Positions 1 through 8,016 of a stretch of 11,845 nt of DNA are shown here, piece after piece. The DNA is from an uncultured Lachnospiraceae bacterium. GTDB lineage: Bacteria; Bacillota; Clostridia; Lachnospirales; Lachnospiraceae. Location: contig CACZOG010000175.1 of assembly GCA_902782715.1 (NCBI GenBank), positions 1-11,845 on the forward strand, in the 5' to 3' direction. Both the position numbers and the translations under genes were made by a program. Below the pieces are notes generated by a model. The model made no database searches. It was not told the DNA's origin and saw nothing but the letters and a program-made list of their open reading frames with translations. Within the stretch, counting starts at the first letter, position 1. Each line of letters opens with the position of its first letter.

Positions 1-1542
1 GAAGAGAGTTTTAATATCTGCAGGGAAAACGGAATCAATGCAAAGCATATTATCGCGATGCAGGGACCTTTCACTTTGGGCATGAACGAAGCAATTTCGG
101 ATATGCTTGATATATCTTTCATGGTCACCAAACAAAGCGGTGCAAACGGCGGGTTCGAGAATAAGGTTGAATGTGCCCTTAAGAAAAACATCGATCTTTT
201 CATTATAGGCTGCGAAGAGAAAGAGAGCGGAAAGAACTTAAAAGAAACCGTTGAGGAAATAAACAGGATCTGTGGAACGGATATTTCAACAGATACGTTT
301 TTTGACATATCGCTTATCGGGATCGGTATGGGAGATGATGCATCCTTAAGTGTCGGCGCAAAGAAAGCAATTGACGAAGCCGACGTCATCATGGGTGCAA
401 AGAGACTTATCGAAAACATATCACATGGAAAAACTCTTTCTTTCAGCGTATACAAAGCCGAAGACATAATTCACACGTTAAAAGAAATCGAAAAGAACGC
501 CTCGGAAAAATGCGTTAAAGCAGCAGTTCTTTTCTCGGGTGATTCCTCATTTTTCAGCGGGGCATCATCGGTTTGTGAAGCCCTTGATAAAGAAATAAAA
601 GAAGGTTCTGTGAAAGGCAGGGTTGAAATAATCCCCGGCATTTCCAGCGTCTCATATTTCGCTTCGAAACTCGGAATATCATATTCAAATGTCGGGATCT
701 TAAGCATTCACGGACGCGAGGTTACCAATATGGTCCGAAAGATACAAAGCGAAGAGAAAACCTTCGTGCTTGTATCGGGGAAAGCGGACGTGAAAGAGAT
801 CGGAAGGAAACTTGTTAAAGCAGGTCTTGAAGATGTGAAGATTTCTTTGGGGATCAATCTTTCCTATGAGGATGAAAAGGTGATAACCCTTTCACCCCAA
901 GAATGTGAAGCTTTTGACGAAGACGGCCTTATCATCTGTTACATAGAAAACAGCAATGCTCAAAAAAGAAGAGTTGTTCCGGGACTTACGGATGATTCTT
1001 TTATCAGAAATACAACTCCGATGACCAAGGAAGAGATACGCGAAGTGAGCCTCTGTAAACTGCATCTTAAAAGCGACAGCGTTTTCTGGGATATAGGAAG
1101 CGGCACGGGATCGATCGCCGTTGAAGCGGCCCTTTTATCGGATGAAATGAGTGTTTATGCGATTGAGAGAAAAGAAGAAGCACTTAAAGTTTTAAAAGAA
1201 AACAAAGAAAAATACATGCTTGAAAACATTGAGATAATAGAAGGTGAAGCTCCCGATGCTTTTGAGGGACTTAAAGCGGCAACGCATGCTTTTATAGGCG
1301 GAAGCGGAGGAAAGCTTAAAGAGATTCTTTCAAAGCTTCAGAAGATCGATCCCAATATGCGTGTGGTTATGAATGCCGTAACGGTTGAGACGATCGCAGA
1401 GATAAATAAGATCGAAAAAGAATTCAGTGTTAAGAATTTCGAAACGGTAATGGTTCAGATCTCACACTCCTCAAAGGCGGGAGATCATAACCTCATGAAA
1501 GCCGACAACCCCATATGGATCTGTTCATTTGAGTTTTGTTGA
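1..1542 (+). CDS. Fused CbiJ-CbiE-CbiT cobalamin biosynthesis protein (5'-truncated by window edge)
   Basis: The frame is open from base 1, so the ATG at 58 is internal and the true start lies upstream; 513 residues are visible. Residues 1 to about 100 match the C-terminal part of precorrin-6A reductase (CbiJ/CobK): a MQGPF motif, then VTKQSG and GGFENK, the KxSG region of that family. From about residue 103 a CbiE (C5-methyltransferase) domain begins with the glycine-rich LIGIGMGD and carries SGDSSFFSG near 179-187. From about residue 325 a CbiT domain (C15-methyltransferase/decarboxylase) follows, starting VPGLTDDSF and holding the SAM-binding motif DIGSGTG at 364-370. By family knowledge CbiJ reduces cobalt-precorrin-6A to 6B, CbiT gives precorrin-7 and CbiE gives precorrin-8, so one chain would cover three successive steps in the cytoplasm. 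CbiE-CbiT fusion (CobL-like) is common; adding CbiJ is less so. cbiA follows 50 bases downstream. Domain calls are firm; the missing N-terminus is not seen. Confidence 0.92.
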   Translation, partial: EESFNICRENGINAKHIIAMQGPFTLGMNEAISDMLDISFMVTKQSGANGGFENKVECALKKNIDLFIIGCEEKESGKNLKETVEEINRICGTDISTDTFFDISLIGIGMGDDASLSVGAKKAIDEADVIMGAKRLIENISHGKTLSFSVYKAEDIIHTLKEIEKNASEKCVKAAVLFSGDSSFFSGASSVCEALDKEIKEGSVKGRVEIIPGISSVSYFASKLGISYSNVGILSIHGREVTNMVRKIQSEEKTFVLVSGKADVKEIGRKLVKAGLEDVKISLGINLSYEDEKVITLSPQECEAFDEDGLIICYIENSNAQKRRVVPGLTDDSFIRNTTPMTKEEIREVSLCKLHLKSDSVFWDIGSGTGSIAVEAALLSDEMSVYAIERKEEALKVLKENKEKYMLENIEIIEGEAPDAFEGLKAATHAFIGGSGGKLKEILSKLQKIDPNMRVVMNAVTVETIAEINKIEKEFSVKNFETVMVQISHSSKAGDHNLMKADNPIWICSFEFC

Positions 1543-1592
1543 TCAAGCTGTAAAACTGCAATGATGCATTGTAACAAAACGAAGGATATAAT

Positions 1593-3044
1593 ATGACTTC
1601 AAGAATAATGATAGCGGCACCTAAAAGCGGAAGCGGAAAGACAAGCGTTACGATCGCTCTTCTCGGTGCACTTAAGAAACTTAATAAAAAGACCGTTTCT
1701 TTTAAATGCGGACCGGATTATATCGATCCTCTTTTTCATAAGACGGTACTGGGCATTCCTTCGTTCAATCTGGATACTTTTTTTACAGATGAGAATAAAA
1801 CAAACGAATTGTTCATAAGACATTCCGAAGGATTCGATATAGCGGTTATCGAAGGCGTAATGGGCCTTTATGACGGACTCGGCGGAATAAGAAAAGAAGG
1901 CTCGTCATATCATCTTGCCAAAGTTACGGATACTCCGATCGTTCTCGTTGTCGATGCAAAGGGCATGGGCAGATCGGTTGTGTCCTTGATAAAAGGATTT
2001 ATGGCCGACGATAAGGAGGATCTTATCAAAGGCATAATATTAAACAAAACTTCAAGATTGTTTTATGAAACCATAGCACCTGTTATCGAAACAGAAACGG
2101 GACTGGATGTTCTGGGCTTCATGTCTGAGAGGAAGGATGTGAACATATCCTCAAGACATTTGGGATTAACAACACCGAATGATCTGAAAGATATTAACGA
2201 AACGATCGATAATCTCTGCGATGAATTTACAGGTAATGTCTCAATTGAGAAGATCATTTCCATTGCCTCACATTCTGATCTAAGTGAAACGATAAACCCG
2301 GATGCTGCAAAAAGAGCACTGCAAACCTCAACAGAAGACTCTGCCGTTTGCCTAAAGGAAACCTGCTCAGCAGAGCGAAGCGCGGCGATCTGTCACATAG
2401 CTGTCGCAAGGGACGATGCATTCTGTTTTCTTTATGAAGACAATCTTGACCTGTTAAGAAAATATGGTGCGGACATATTTTTCTTTTCGCCGCTTAACGA
2501 CGAAAGGATTCCAAAAGGCGCGGATGCACTCTATCTTCCCGGCGGTTATCCCGAACTTTATTTAGAGAAGCTTTCTTCAAACAAGAGCATGTTAAGCTCG
2601 ATCAAAGAGGCTTATGAGAATTCAATGCCATTCTTTGCGGAATGCGGCGGTTTCATGTATCTTAATAAAAGCATTGAAGACAAAGAGAAGAACAAATTCG
2701 ATACGGTCGGAATAATAGATGCCGAATGTACTTATATGGGCAAGTCGGTAAGATTCGGTTATATCGAACTTAAAGAAAAGACCGCGAACTTTCTTCCTGA
2801 AGGAGAGAAGATCAAAGGTCATGAATTCCATTATTATGACAGCACGCGAAACGGTGAGAGCGCAAAAGCGGTCAAGCCTGTTTCGGGTAAGGAATATGAC
2901 TGCGTGATCGAGAATGAAAACTCATGGATGGGATTTGCTCATTTATATTTCCCTTCCAATCCGGAATTTGCACGAAACTTTGTAAGTAAAGCGGCCGTAT
3001 ATCATAAAAACGCACAACCGGAAATATCGGACGGCCTTGAATAA
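1593..3044 (+). CDS. cbiA: Cobyrinate a,c-diamide synthase CbiA
   Basis: This 483-residue protein has the two-domain layout and usual length of CbiA/CobB. It amidates the a and c side chains of cobyrinate using glutamine and ATP. The N-terminal dethiobiotin-synthetase-like ATPase domain opens with the P-loop APKSGSGKTS (residues 9-18), followed by FKCGPDYIDPLFH and VIEGVMGLYDG. The C-terminal class I glutaminase-like domain (about 268-465) contains LYLPGGYPELY, the nucleophile Cys351 in AECGGFMYL, and His450 in GFAHLYFPSNP. The start is supported by GAAGGA at 1581-1586, six bases before the ATG. The interdomain linker (about 232-267) is irregular and includes a short GC-rich, hairpin-prone stretch at 2367-2393. 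Position after cbiJET and before a Cys-rich gene fits one cobalamin operon. CobB of the aerobic pathway is related, but the cbi-type neighbours favour CbiA. Confidence 0.95.
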   Translation: MTSRIMIAAPKSGSGKTSVTIALLGALKKLNKKTVSFKCGPDYIDPLFHKTVLGIPSFNLDTFFTDENKTNELFIRHSEGFDIAVIEGVMGLYDGLGGIRKEGSSYHLAKVTDTPIVLVVDAKGMGRSVVSLIKGFMADDKEDLIKGIILNKTSRLFYETIAPVIETETGLDVLGFMSERKDVNISSRHLGLTTPNDLKDINETIDNLCDEFTGNVSIEKIISIASHSDLSETINPDAAKRALQTSTEDSAVCLKETCSAERSAAICHIAVARDDAFCFLYEDNLDLLRKYGADIFFFSPLNDERIPKGADALYLPGGYPELYLEKLSSNKSMLSSIKEAYENSMPFFAECGGFMYLNKSIEDKEKNKFDTVGIIDAECTYMGKSVRFGYIELKEKTANFLPEGEKIKGHEFHYYDSTRNGESAKAVKPVSGKEYDCVIENENSWMGFAHLYFPSNPEFARNFVSKAAVYHKNAQPEISDGLE

Positions 3045-3045
3045 A

Positions 3046-3050
3046 AGGGG
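3046..3050 (+). promoter_or_regulatory. Ribosome binding site deciding the Cys-rich gene start
   Basis: AGGGG lies seven bases before the ATG at 3058. It supports that ATG over the in-frame TTG at 3037, which sits inside the end of cbiA and has no good site upstream. Confidence 0.6.
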
Positions 3051-3057
3051 ATTTATC

Positions 3058-3297
3058 ATGGAGAACTCATATAAGTTTTTTAAAAATACGGATTGTAAAT
3101 ACTATCCCTGCCATAAAGGGATCGAAGAAATAAACTGCCTTTTCTGCTACTGTCCCCTATACAGGCTTGAAAATTGCCCGGGGAATCCTAAATACAAGGA
3201 TAAAGACGGCAAAAAGATAAAGGTCTGTACCGACTGCACATTCCCCCATCAAAGCGAAAACTATGAGAAAATAAACGAAATTTTCAAGAATCTCTAA
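3058..3297 (+). CDS. Small cysteine-rich (zinc-ribbon-like) protein of the cobalamin operon
   Basis: The product is a 79-residue protein with eight cysteines (13, 18, 27, 30, 32, 40, 57, 60) plus His19 and His64. They are arranged as a CxxCxC group in the middle and CxxC near the end. This matches the cysteine-rich small domain family (Pfam PF04071, zf-like), which from family knowledge often occurs beside or fused to cobalamin biosynthesis genes. The molecular role is not known; a metal-binding or cobalt-handling role is inference. There is no signal peptide or membrane segment, so it should be cytoplasmic. It begins 13 bases after the cbiA stop, and a terminator follows 18 bases after its own stop, making it the last gene of the operon. 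Confidence 0.82.
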   Translation: MENSYKFFKNTDCKYYPCHKGIEEINCLFCYCPLYRLENCPGNPKYKDKDGKKIKVCTDCTFPHQSENYEKINEIFKNL

Positions 3298-3310
3298 ATA
3301 ACGCAAGTTA

Positions 3311-3339
3311 TTGTACCCTCAACCCTAAAATGTTATAAT
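3311..3339 (+). promoter_or_regulatory. Extended -10 promoter for the lipoprotein operon
   Basis: A -35-like TTGTAC at 3311-3316 is followed by a 17-base spacer and a perfect TATAAT at 3334-3339, preceded by TG at 3331-3332 (an extended -10, TGnTATAAT). The predicted start is about 3346, some 30 bases before the lipoprotein ATG. The -35 matches consensus only at TTG, but the -10 is ideal. The -10 box sits in the loop of the preceding operon's terminator hairpin, so the two elements share DNA. Confidence 0.72.
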
Positions 3340-3361
3340 TATTGGGTTGAGGGGATTTTTA
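3316..3361 (+). terminator. Rho-independent terminator of the cobalamin operon
   Basis: A perfect 10-bp inverted repeat, CCCTCAACCC at 3316-3325 and GGGTTGAGGG at 3344-3353, encloses an 18-base AT-rich loop and is followed by GA and five T (3356-3360). It lies just after the last cobalamin gene. The loop is longer than usual and holds a -10 box, so the repeat could also, or instead, act as an operator for the downstream promoter. Confidence 0.72.
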
Positions 3362-3377
3362 TTTCAGGGAGATTTTT

Positions 3378-4877
3378 ATGAAATTAAGAAGCATTAAGAA
3401 TAACTTGATAAAAGGAATCGCAAAGGCAGCAGCTGCGGCTTTGTCTTTGAATATATTATTGTTAAGTGCATGCGTGGGATTACCCTCGGGTGATAACGGC
3501 AAGGATGACGATTCTCAGAATCACGCAGCAGTTTCCGAAATAGAAAGCGGAACCAAGGATACGGATAACGAAGACACAGCCAAGCCCGACAACAAAACCG
3601 GGAACGATTCCGATGGCAAAGATAAAGAACAAACTGACGCAGGAAATGAGACCGTAAAAGAAGGGGATCCGGACGATCCCGAAAAACCGGACGAAAAAGA
3701 TAAGGATAAAGCCGGGATCAAACTGCAGGATGACGGTTTCGGAATTCCCGAAAAGAAAACATTTGCCGCCAGGGCAGCAGGTCTTTACAGGATTTACTCT
3801 TCCGACGGTTATGACAAGGGATGTCTGGAAATCTACGACATCGGCGATAATCTTTACGGTTTTTATTCGGGATACGGATATGCGGGACTTGAGTTTTTCG
3901 CAACGGATGCCGATGGCTTTGCATCAGAAGATGCCGAATCTGTTGAGGTTAAGATCGTGACTTTTGATACTGCGGCCGAATACTGGTCAAAAGGCATGCC
4001 GGCAGAACTGACCATGACATTAACGGATGAAGGAATAGAACTTTCGAAATATCAGTCCGAATCGGGATATCTGCCTTTTGATGAGGATGCAAAACTTATG
4101 CGTACCGATGAAGAGATGGGCATGCTTGACGGCTTTGCTTACAGATCGGACGAGATCGATATTAAGAAAGAATTAAAAACTGCAAAGATCAAAACCTTAA
4201 GCGAGCTTCCCGAAGGCCTTGCAGGTGCATGGATCCTTTTGGGCGACATAGAATCCGGAATAATCATGGAACTTACCGAGGACGGTCTTGTTCAGATCTA
4301 TCTTAAGAACTTAAACGAACCCGTTCTTTTATTAAGAGGACAGTATGCCGTAGGCTCTAAGAAGATAAACGGCGGATACAACATCTACATGAACCTTGTT
4401 CAGTTCGGATACGGTTCTCCGGATGTTCAGAAATATTGCTTATGTTATACCTTTGATGAGAATGATTACATGTTGTGCCTTGAGGGGGATGAAGACTTCG
4501 GACCCGACCTGGTATGGGACAGTGCGGCATTCGTTCCTTTTGACAAGAGCAATTATGCGAGAAAATATCACGATGAATATTCGATGGCGGATAAGTACAA
4601 CGAGATAAACAGAGAATATATTTCGGAAGACGGATTAATGCTTGTATTAAACGATGACAGTACTTTTATGATCTACGACTCCGAAGATCTTTCAAATCTG
4701 GAATCATTTGTTGAGGGAAGATATGAAGAGAATCCCGGCGGACTGTCGTTATATATTTTCAGTTACGAGGACGGAAGCGAGGATTATTACGGTGCCGTAA
4801 CTTTCATTGATGCGAGAACCGTTCAGCTGGGAATCTATTCGACAAAAGAAACAATCACATTAAAACCCTGCAATTAA
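3378..4877 (+). CDS. Secreted lipoprotein of unknown function, acidic linker plus beta-rich modules
   Basis: The 499-residue product starts with a basic n-region and a hydrophobic stretch, then the lipobox LLSAC with Cys32 as the lipidated residue, so it should be anchored outside the cytoplasmic membrane. Residues about 33-115 form a low-complexity, Asp/Glu/Lys/Asn-rich linker. The rest (about 130-499) is rich in Gly, Tyr and alternating hydrophobic residues. It seems to hold related beta-type modules near 133-243, 280-390 and 412-497, each with a pattern like G-x-W/Y, acidic turn, strand, DG, strand. The second and third resemble each other most (LTEDGLVQIY against LNDDSTFMIY). This recalls the small lipocalin-like domains of many Firmicute lipoproteins, but I do not recognise a specific family. 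AGGGAG at 3366-3371 supports the ATG. It is first in the operon, 22 bases before alanine racemase. Confidence 0.85.
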   Translation: MKLRSIKNNLIKGIAKAAAAALSLNILLLSACVGLPSGDNGKDDDSQNHAAVSEIESGTKDTDNEDTAKPDNKTGNDSDGKDKEQTDAGNETVKEGDPDDPEKPDEKDKDKAGIKLQDDGFGIPEKKTFAARAAGLYRIYSSDGYDKGCLEIYDIGDNLYGFYSGYGYAGLEFFATDADGFASEDAESVEVKIVTFDTAAEYWSKGMPAELTMTLTDEGIELSKYQSESGYLPFDEDAKLMRTDEEMGMLDGFAYRSDEIDIKKELKTAKIKTLSELPEGLAGAWILLGDIESGIIMELTEDGLVQIYLKNLNEPVLLLRGQYAVGSKKINGGYNIYMNLVQFGYGSPDVQKYCLCYTFDENDYMLCLEGDEDFGPDLVWDSAAFVPFDKSNYARKYHDEYSMADKYNEINREYISEDGLMLVLNDDSTFMIYDSEDLSNLESFVEGRYEENPGGLSLYIFSYEDGSEDYYGAVTFIDARTVQLGIYSTKETITLKPCN

Positions 4878-4890
4878 TATATTGCAAAAC

Positions 4891-4894
4891 GGAG
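4891..4894 (+). promoter_or_regulatory. Ribosome binding site deciding the alr start
   Basis: GGAG lies five bases before the ATG at 4900. It supports that start over the in-frame TTG at 4882, and it places Lys39 at the usual position for the family. Confidence 0.6.
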
Positions 4895-4899
4895 ACGAA

Positions 4900-6069
4900 A
4901 TGGAATCAACATTAAGAAGAACATGGTCTGAGATCAATCTGGATGTTCTTAAAAACAATTACGAGATCATTAAAAAGAAGATCGGAGACAACGTTAAGTT
5001 TCTCGGAGTAGTCAAAGCGGATGCTTACGGACACGGTTCGATAAACGTAGCCAAGACGCTTGAAGAAGCAGGTGCCGATTATCTTGCGGTAAGCAGTATC
5101 GATGAAGCAATGGAACTTCGTTTAAACGATATCAGAATGCCGATACTTATTCTCGGACACACGCCCAAAGAACAGGTTTCAAGACTTATTGAATATAACA
5201 TTACCCAGGCTGTTACATGTAAGGCAAAAGCAGTTGAATATTCCGAAGAGGCTGTAAGGATCGGGAAGACCTTAAAGATTCACATTAAGGTTGATACCGG
5301 AATGTCGAGACTCGGTTACCTCTGCGAAGGTAATTTCTTCGACACAGGCGTAAAAGGCATATGCGAAGCTCTTAACATGCAGGGCCTTTATGCGGAAGGA
5401 ATATTCACTCATTTCGCCGTGGCGGATGAAGAGGGAGAAGAGGACCTTGAATACACGATGCATCAGTACAAACTTTTCACCGATGTATGCAGGGAAGTTG
5501 AGAGGATATCGGGAAGAAGATTTGAGATAAAGCATTGTGCCAATACCGGCGCGGTTGCAAGATTCCCCGAAACATATCTCGATATGGTGCGTCCCGGACT
5601 GCTTTTATACGGCTACGGTCCCTATGCAAAACAGATGGGCCTTAAACCCGTAATGACACTTAAGACAACTGTATCAACGATAAAGATATATCCCGAAGGA
5701 ACGCATATAAGTTACGGCGGAATATATGTAACGGACAAGACAACGAGAGTCGGAGTACTTCCTTACGGATATGCTGACGGATTCTTAAGAAGTCTTTCAA
5801 ACAAATGCTCTTTGATGACCGCGGACGGACCTGCAAGAGTATGCGGTAAGATCTGCATGGATATGTGTATGATAGACATAACTGATATGATGAATGTCGA
5901 AGTCGGAAGCGAGATCGAGATATTCGGTGAAAAGAATTCGATCGACGAACTCTCCGCCATTGCGGGAACGATTCCTTACGAACTTACATGTGCGGTAAGC
6001 AAGAGAGTTCCCAGAAAATATATTAAAGACGGTAAGATAATCGAGCAGGAATTAATGCTCAGAATGTAA
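4900..6069 (+). CDS. alr: Alanine racemase (PLP-dependent)
   Basis: From the ATG at 4900 the protein has 389 residues, the normal length of bacterial alanine racemase. It interconverts L- and D-alanine, supplying D-alanine for peptidoglycan and teichoic acids. The PLP lysine is Lys39 in VVKADAYGHG. The substrate-specific motif VDTGMSRLG is at 131-139, HCANTGA at 212-218 and the RPG/YGYGP motif at 231-241. The second catalytic base is Tyr272 in ISYGGIY. The C-terminal beta domain contains GKICMDMCMIDIT. All key residues are present and no signal peptide or membrane segment is seen, so it is a cytoplasmic enzyme and not a VanT-type membrane racemase. The gene lies between the lipoprotein gene (22 bases upstream) and a DUF1858 gene (10 bases downstream), so co-transcription is likely. 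Confidence 0.96.
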   Translation: MESTLRRTWSEINLDVLKNNYEIIKKKIGDNVKFLGVVKADAYGHGSINVAKTLEEAGADYLAVSSIDEAMELRLNDIRMPILILGHTPKEQVSRLIEYNITQAVTCKAKAVEYSEEAVRIGKTLKIHIKVDTGMSRLGYLCEGNFFDTGVKGICEALNMQGLYAEGIFTHFAVADEEGEEDLEYTMHQYKLFTDVCREVERISGRRFEIKHCANTGAVARFPETYLDMVRPGLLLYGYGPYAKQMGLKPVMTLKTTVSTIKIYPEGTHISYGGIYVTDKTTRVGVLPYGYADGFLRSLSNKCSLMTADGPARVCGKICMDMCMIDITDMMNVEVGSEIEIFGEKNSIDELSAIAGTIPYELTCAVSKRVPRKYIKDGKIIEQELMLRM

Positions 6070-6079
6070 AGAGGTAAAT

Positions 6080-6283
6080 ATGTTAAGAATCAACGAAAAC
6101 ACAAAGATCGGAGAATTATTAAAAGCATGTCCCGAAGCTGCGGGAATCCTTCAGAATATGGGAATGCACTGCCCCGGATGCCCTTCGGCTCAGGGCGAGA
6201 CGCTTGAGGAAGCCTGCATGGTGCATGATATGGATGTCGATTCTCTGATCGAGGACTTAAAAGGATTTTTGGAAAACATGTAA
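6080..6283 (+). CDS. DUF1858 / hybrid-cluster-associated redox disulfide domain protein
   Basis: This 67-residue protein consists of a single DUF1858 domain (the TIGR03980-type 'hybrid cluster-associated redox disulfide domain'). It has an N-terminal helical part (KIGELLKACPEAAGILQNMG) followed by the CPGC redox motif at about residues 32-35 and the typical ETLEEACMVHDMD tail. By family knowledge the domain occurs alone or fused to redox or iron-sulfur proteins in anaerobes, but its partner and reaction are not established. GAGG at 6071-6074 supports the ATG. The gene is squeezed between alr and adenine deaminase with gaps of 10 and 18 bases, so it should be co-expressed. No hybrid cluster protein gene is visible here. 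Confidence 0.88.
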   Translation: MLRINENTKIGELLKACPEAAGILQNMGMHCPGCPSAQGETLEEACMVHDMDVDSLIEDLKGFLENM

Positions 6284-6301
6284 AGAAAACGGAGGGGGAT
6301 T

Positions 6302-7996
6302 ATGAAGACGCTTTTGAAAAACGCCAAAGTGGTTAACGTTTTTACCGAAAGTATCGAAGAGAGCAATGTGCTTATCGAGGACGATAAGATAATCGGAGTC
6401 GGAGATTATTATACCGACGCAGATGCGGATATTGTCGAGGATATTGATGGTAAATATATCTGTCCCGGTTTTATCGACGGACACATTCATATCGAGAGTA
6501 CCATGATGGTGCCTCATTCTCTGGCTTCAAGCGTTCTTCCTCACGGAACCACAAGCGTGGTCACCGACCCTCACGAGATCGCCAACGTATGCGGCATTGA
6601 CGGAATTAAATACATGCTTGAGATGAGTGAGGATATTCCTCTTCACGTATATGTGATGATCCCTTCCTGCGTTCCGGCAACATGCTTTGATGAAGCGGGT
6701 GCGGTATTAAATGCAGAGGATGTTGAAGATCTTTACAAAGAAGAAAGAGTCATCGGACTTGCGGAAATGATGAATTATCCCGGTGTTATCTTTAACGATG
6801 CACCCACCATGGATAAGATACATTCATGCACCGCAAAGGGACTTCCCGTGGACGGTCATGCTCCGCTTCTTACGGGAAAAGACCTGGATAAATATGTTTC
6901 GGCCGGAATTCATACCGACCATGAATGTTCTGCGGTAGAAGAAGCCAAAGAGAAGATTTCAAAGGGCCAGTGGATCATGATAAGACAGGGCTCGGCAGCA
7001 AAGAATCTCGAGAAACTTCTTCCTCTTTTTGAATCGCCTTTTTATCAGAGATGCCTTCTTGCAACGGATGACAGAAACCCCGCCGATATCATTTACGAAG
7101 GTCATATAGACAATATCCTGCGACTTGCGATCAAAGCAGGCAAAGACCCGGTAAGAGCGATCAAGATGGCGACACTTAATCCTGCGGAGTGCCATAACAT
7201 TAAGTATACGGGTGCTGTTGCTCCGGGTTATTTCGCAGATATTCTTATCCTTGATGATCTAAATGAGATCAGTATTAAAGACGTATATTCACACGGCAAG
7301 AAAGTTGTTTGTGAAGGAAAGGTTAATGAATTCCACATTCCCGAAGCTCAGGATATGATCACGGGAAGCGTAATGAATTCATTCCACATGAAAGATGTTA
7401 CGCCCGAAGATTTCATTATCGAAGCACAGGATAAAAAATGTAGGGTCATCGAAGTTATCCCGGGCGAAATACTCACTAAGGAAATTGATGAGTATATTGA
7501 TTTTACGAAAGATAACGGAATAGATGTCGACAAAGACATATTAAAACTTGCGGTTATCGAAAGACATAAAGATACGGGACATAAAGGAGTGGGCTTTATA
7601 AGCGGAATAGGTTTAAAAGCCGGTGCTCTTGCGGGAAGCGTATCACATGATTCGCATAACCTGATCGTTATCGGAACCAACGAAGAGGACATGGCATTTG
7701 CAGCCAATTACATTAAGAAGATCGGCGGCGGACTTGCGGTTGTAAAGGAAAAGGAAGTCCTTGCAAAAGTCAAACTTCCGGTTGCAGGTCTAATGAGTGC
7801 CGAATCGGCTGAAAAGATCGCCGAAGACAACAGGATTTTAAGAGAAAAAGCAAACGAACTCGGAATCAACGAAGGAATCGAGCCTTTCATGAATATGGCA
7901 TTCGTAAGCCTTCCGGTCATTCCGTCGCTTAAGATGACCACGCAGGGACTGGTGGATGTCGATAATTTCAAGAGAGTGGGTTTGTTTGCTGACTGA
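6302..7996 (+). CDS. ade: Adenine deaminase
   Basis: The 564-residue product is a full-length adenine deaminase of the amidohydrolase superfamily, converting adenine to hypoxanthine and ammonia in purine salvage. Metal-site and catalytic motifs are visible in order: GHIHIEST with His61 and His63, TDPHE with His91, GLAEMM with Glu155, DGHAP with His186, HTDHE with His207 and ATDDRNP with the catalytic Asp near 256. A C-terminal adenine deaminase domain (about 390-560) carries SHDSHNLIVIG and a GGG turn. The strong ribosome binding site GGAGGGGG (6291-6298) sits three bases before the ATG. This form (AdeC/Ade) differs from the adenosine-deaminase-like adenine deaminases. It is co-oriented with alr and the DUF1858 gene, and no other purine gene is nearby. 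Confidence 0.95.
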   Translation: MKTLLKNAKVVNVFTESIEESNVLIEDDKIIGVGDYYTDADADIVEDIDGKYICPGFIDGHIHIESTMMVPHSLASSVLPHGTTSVVTDPHEIANVCGIDGIKYMLEMSEDIPLHVYVMIPSCVPATCFDEAGAVLNAEDVEDLYKEERVIGLAEMMNYPGVIFNDAPTMDKIHSCTAKGLPVDGHAPLLTGKDLDKYVSAGIHTDHECSAVEEAKEKISKGQWIMIRQGSAAKNLEKLLPLFESPFYQRCLLATDDRNPADIIYEGHIDNILRLAIKAGKDPVRAIKMATLNPAECHNIKYTGAVAPGYFADILILDDLNEISIKDVYSHGKKVVCEGKVNEFHIPEAQDMITGSVMNSFHMKDVTPEDFIIEAQDKKCRVIEVIPGEILTKEIDEYIDFTKDNGIDVDKDILKLAVIERHKDTGHKGVGFISGIGLKAGALAGSVSHDSHNLIVIGTNEEDMAFAANYIKKIGGGLAVVKEKEVLAKVKLPVAGLMSAESAEKIAEDNRILREKANELGINEGIEPFMNMAFVSLPVIPSLKMTTQGLVDVDNFKRVGLFAD

Positions 7997-8016
7997 GTAA
8001 CATACAGGAGAAGCTC

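Noticed and set aside
58..1542. ATG at 58 as the start of the first gene
   Set aside because: The frame is open to base 1 and conserved CbiJ sequence spans this Met, so the gene begins outside the window.
1569..1592. TTGTAA and TATAAT before cbiA as a promoter
   Set aside because: The spacing is only 12 bases and the TATAAT abuts the ATG, so no leader or ribosome binding site would be transcribed; it is likely chance.
1543..1592. Small inverted repeat CAATG-ATG-CATTG as a terminator before cbiA
   Set aside because: The stem is only five bases with no T run, and cbiA clearly continues the same operon.
3037..3057. TTG start for the Cys-rich protein
   Set aside because: It overlaps the cbiA end without a good ribosome binding site; the ATG at 3058 has AGGGG at correct spacing.
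4882..4899. TTG start for alanine racemase
   Set aside because: The ATG at 4900 has GGAG five bases upstream and gives the normal family N-terminus.
7348..7971. Open frames on the minus strand inside ade, and similar minus-strand frames elsewhere
   Set aside because: They lie fully within well-recognised + strand genes, show no family signature and have low-complexity Ser/Ile-rich translations typical of antisense shadows.
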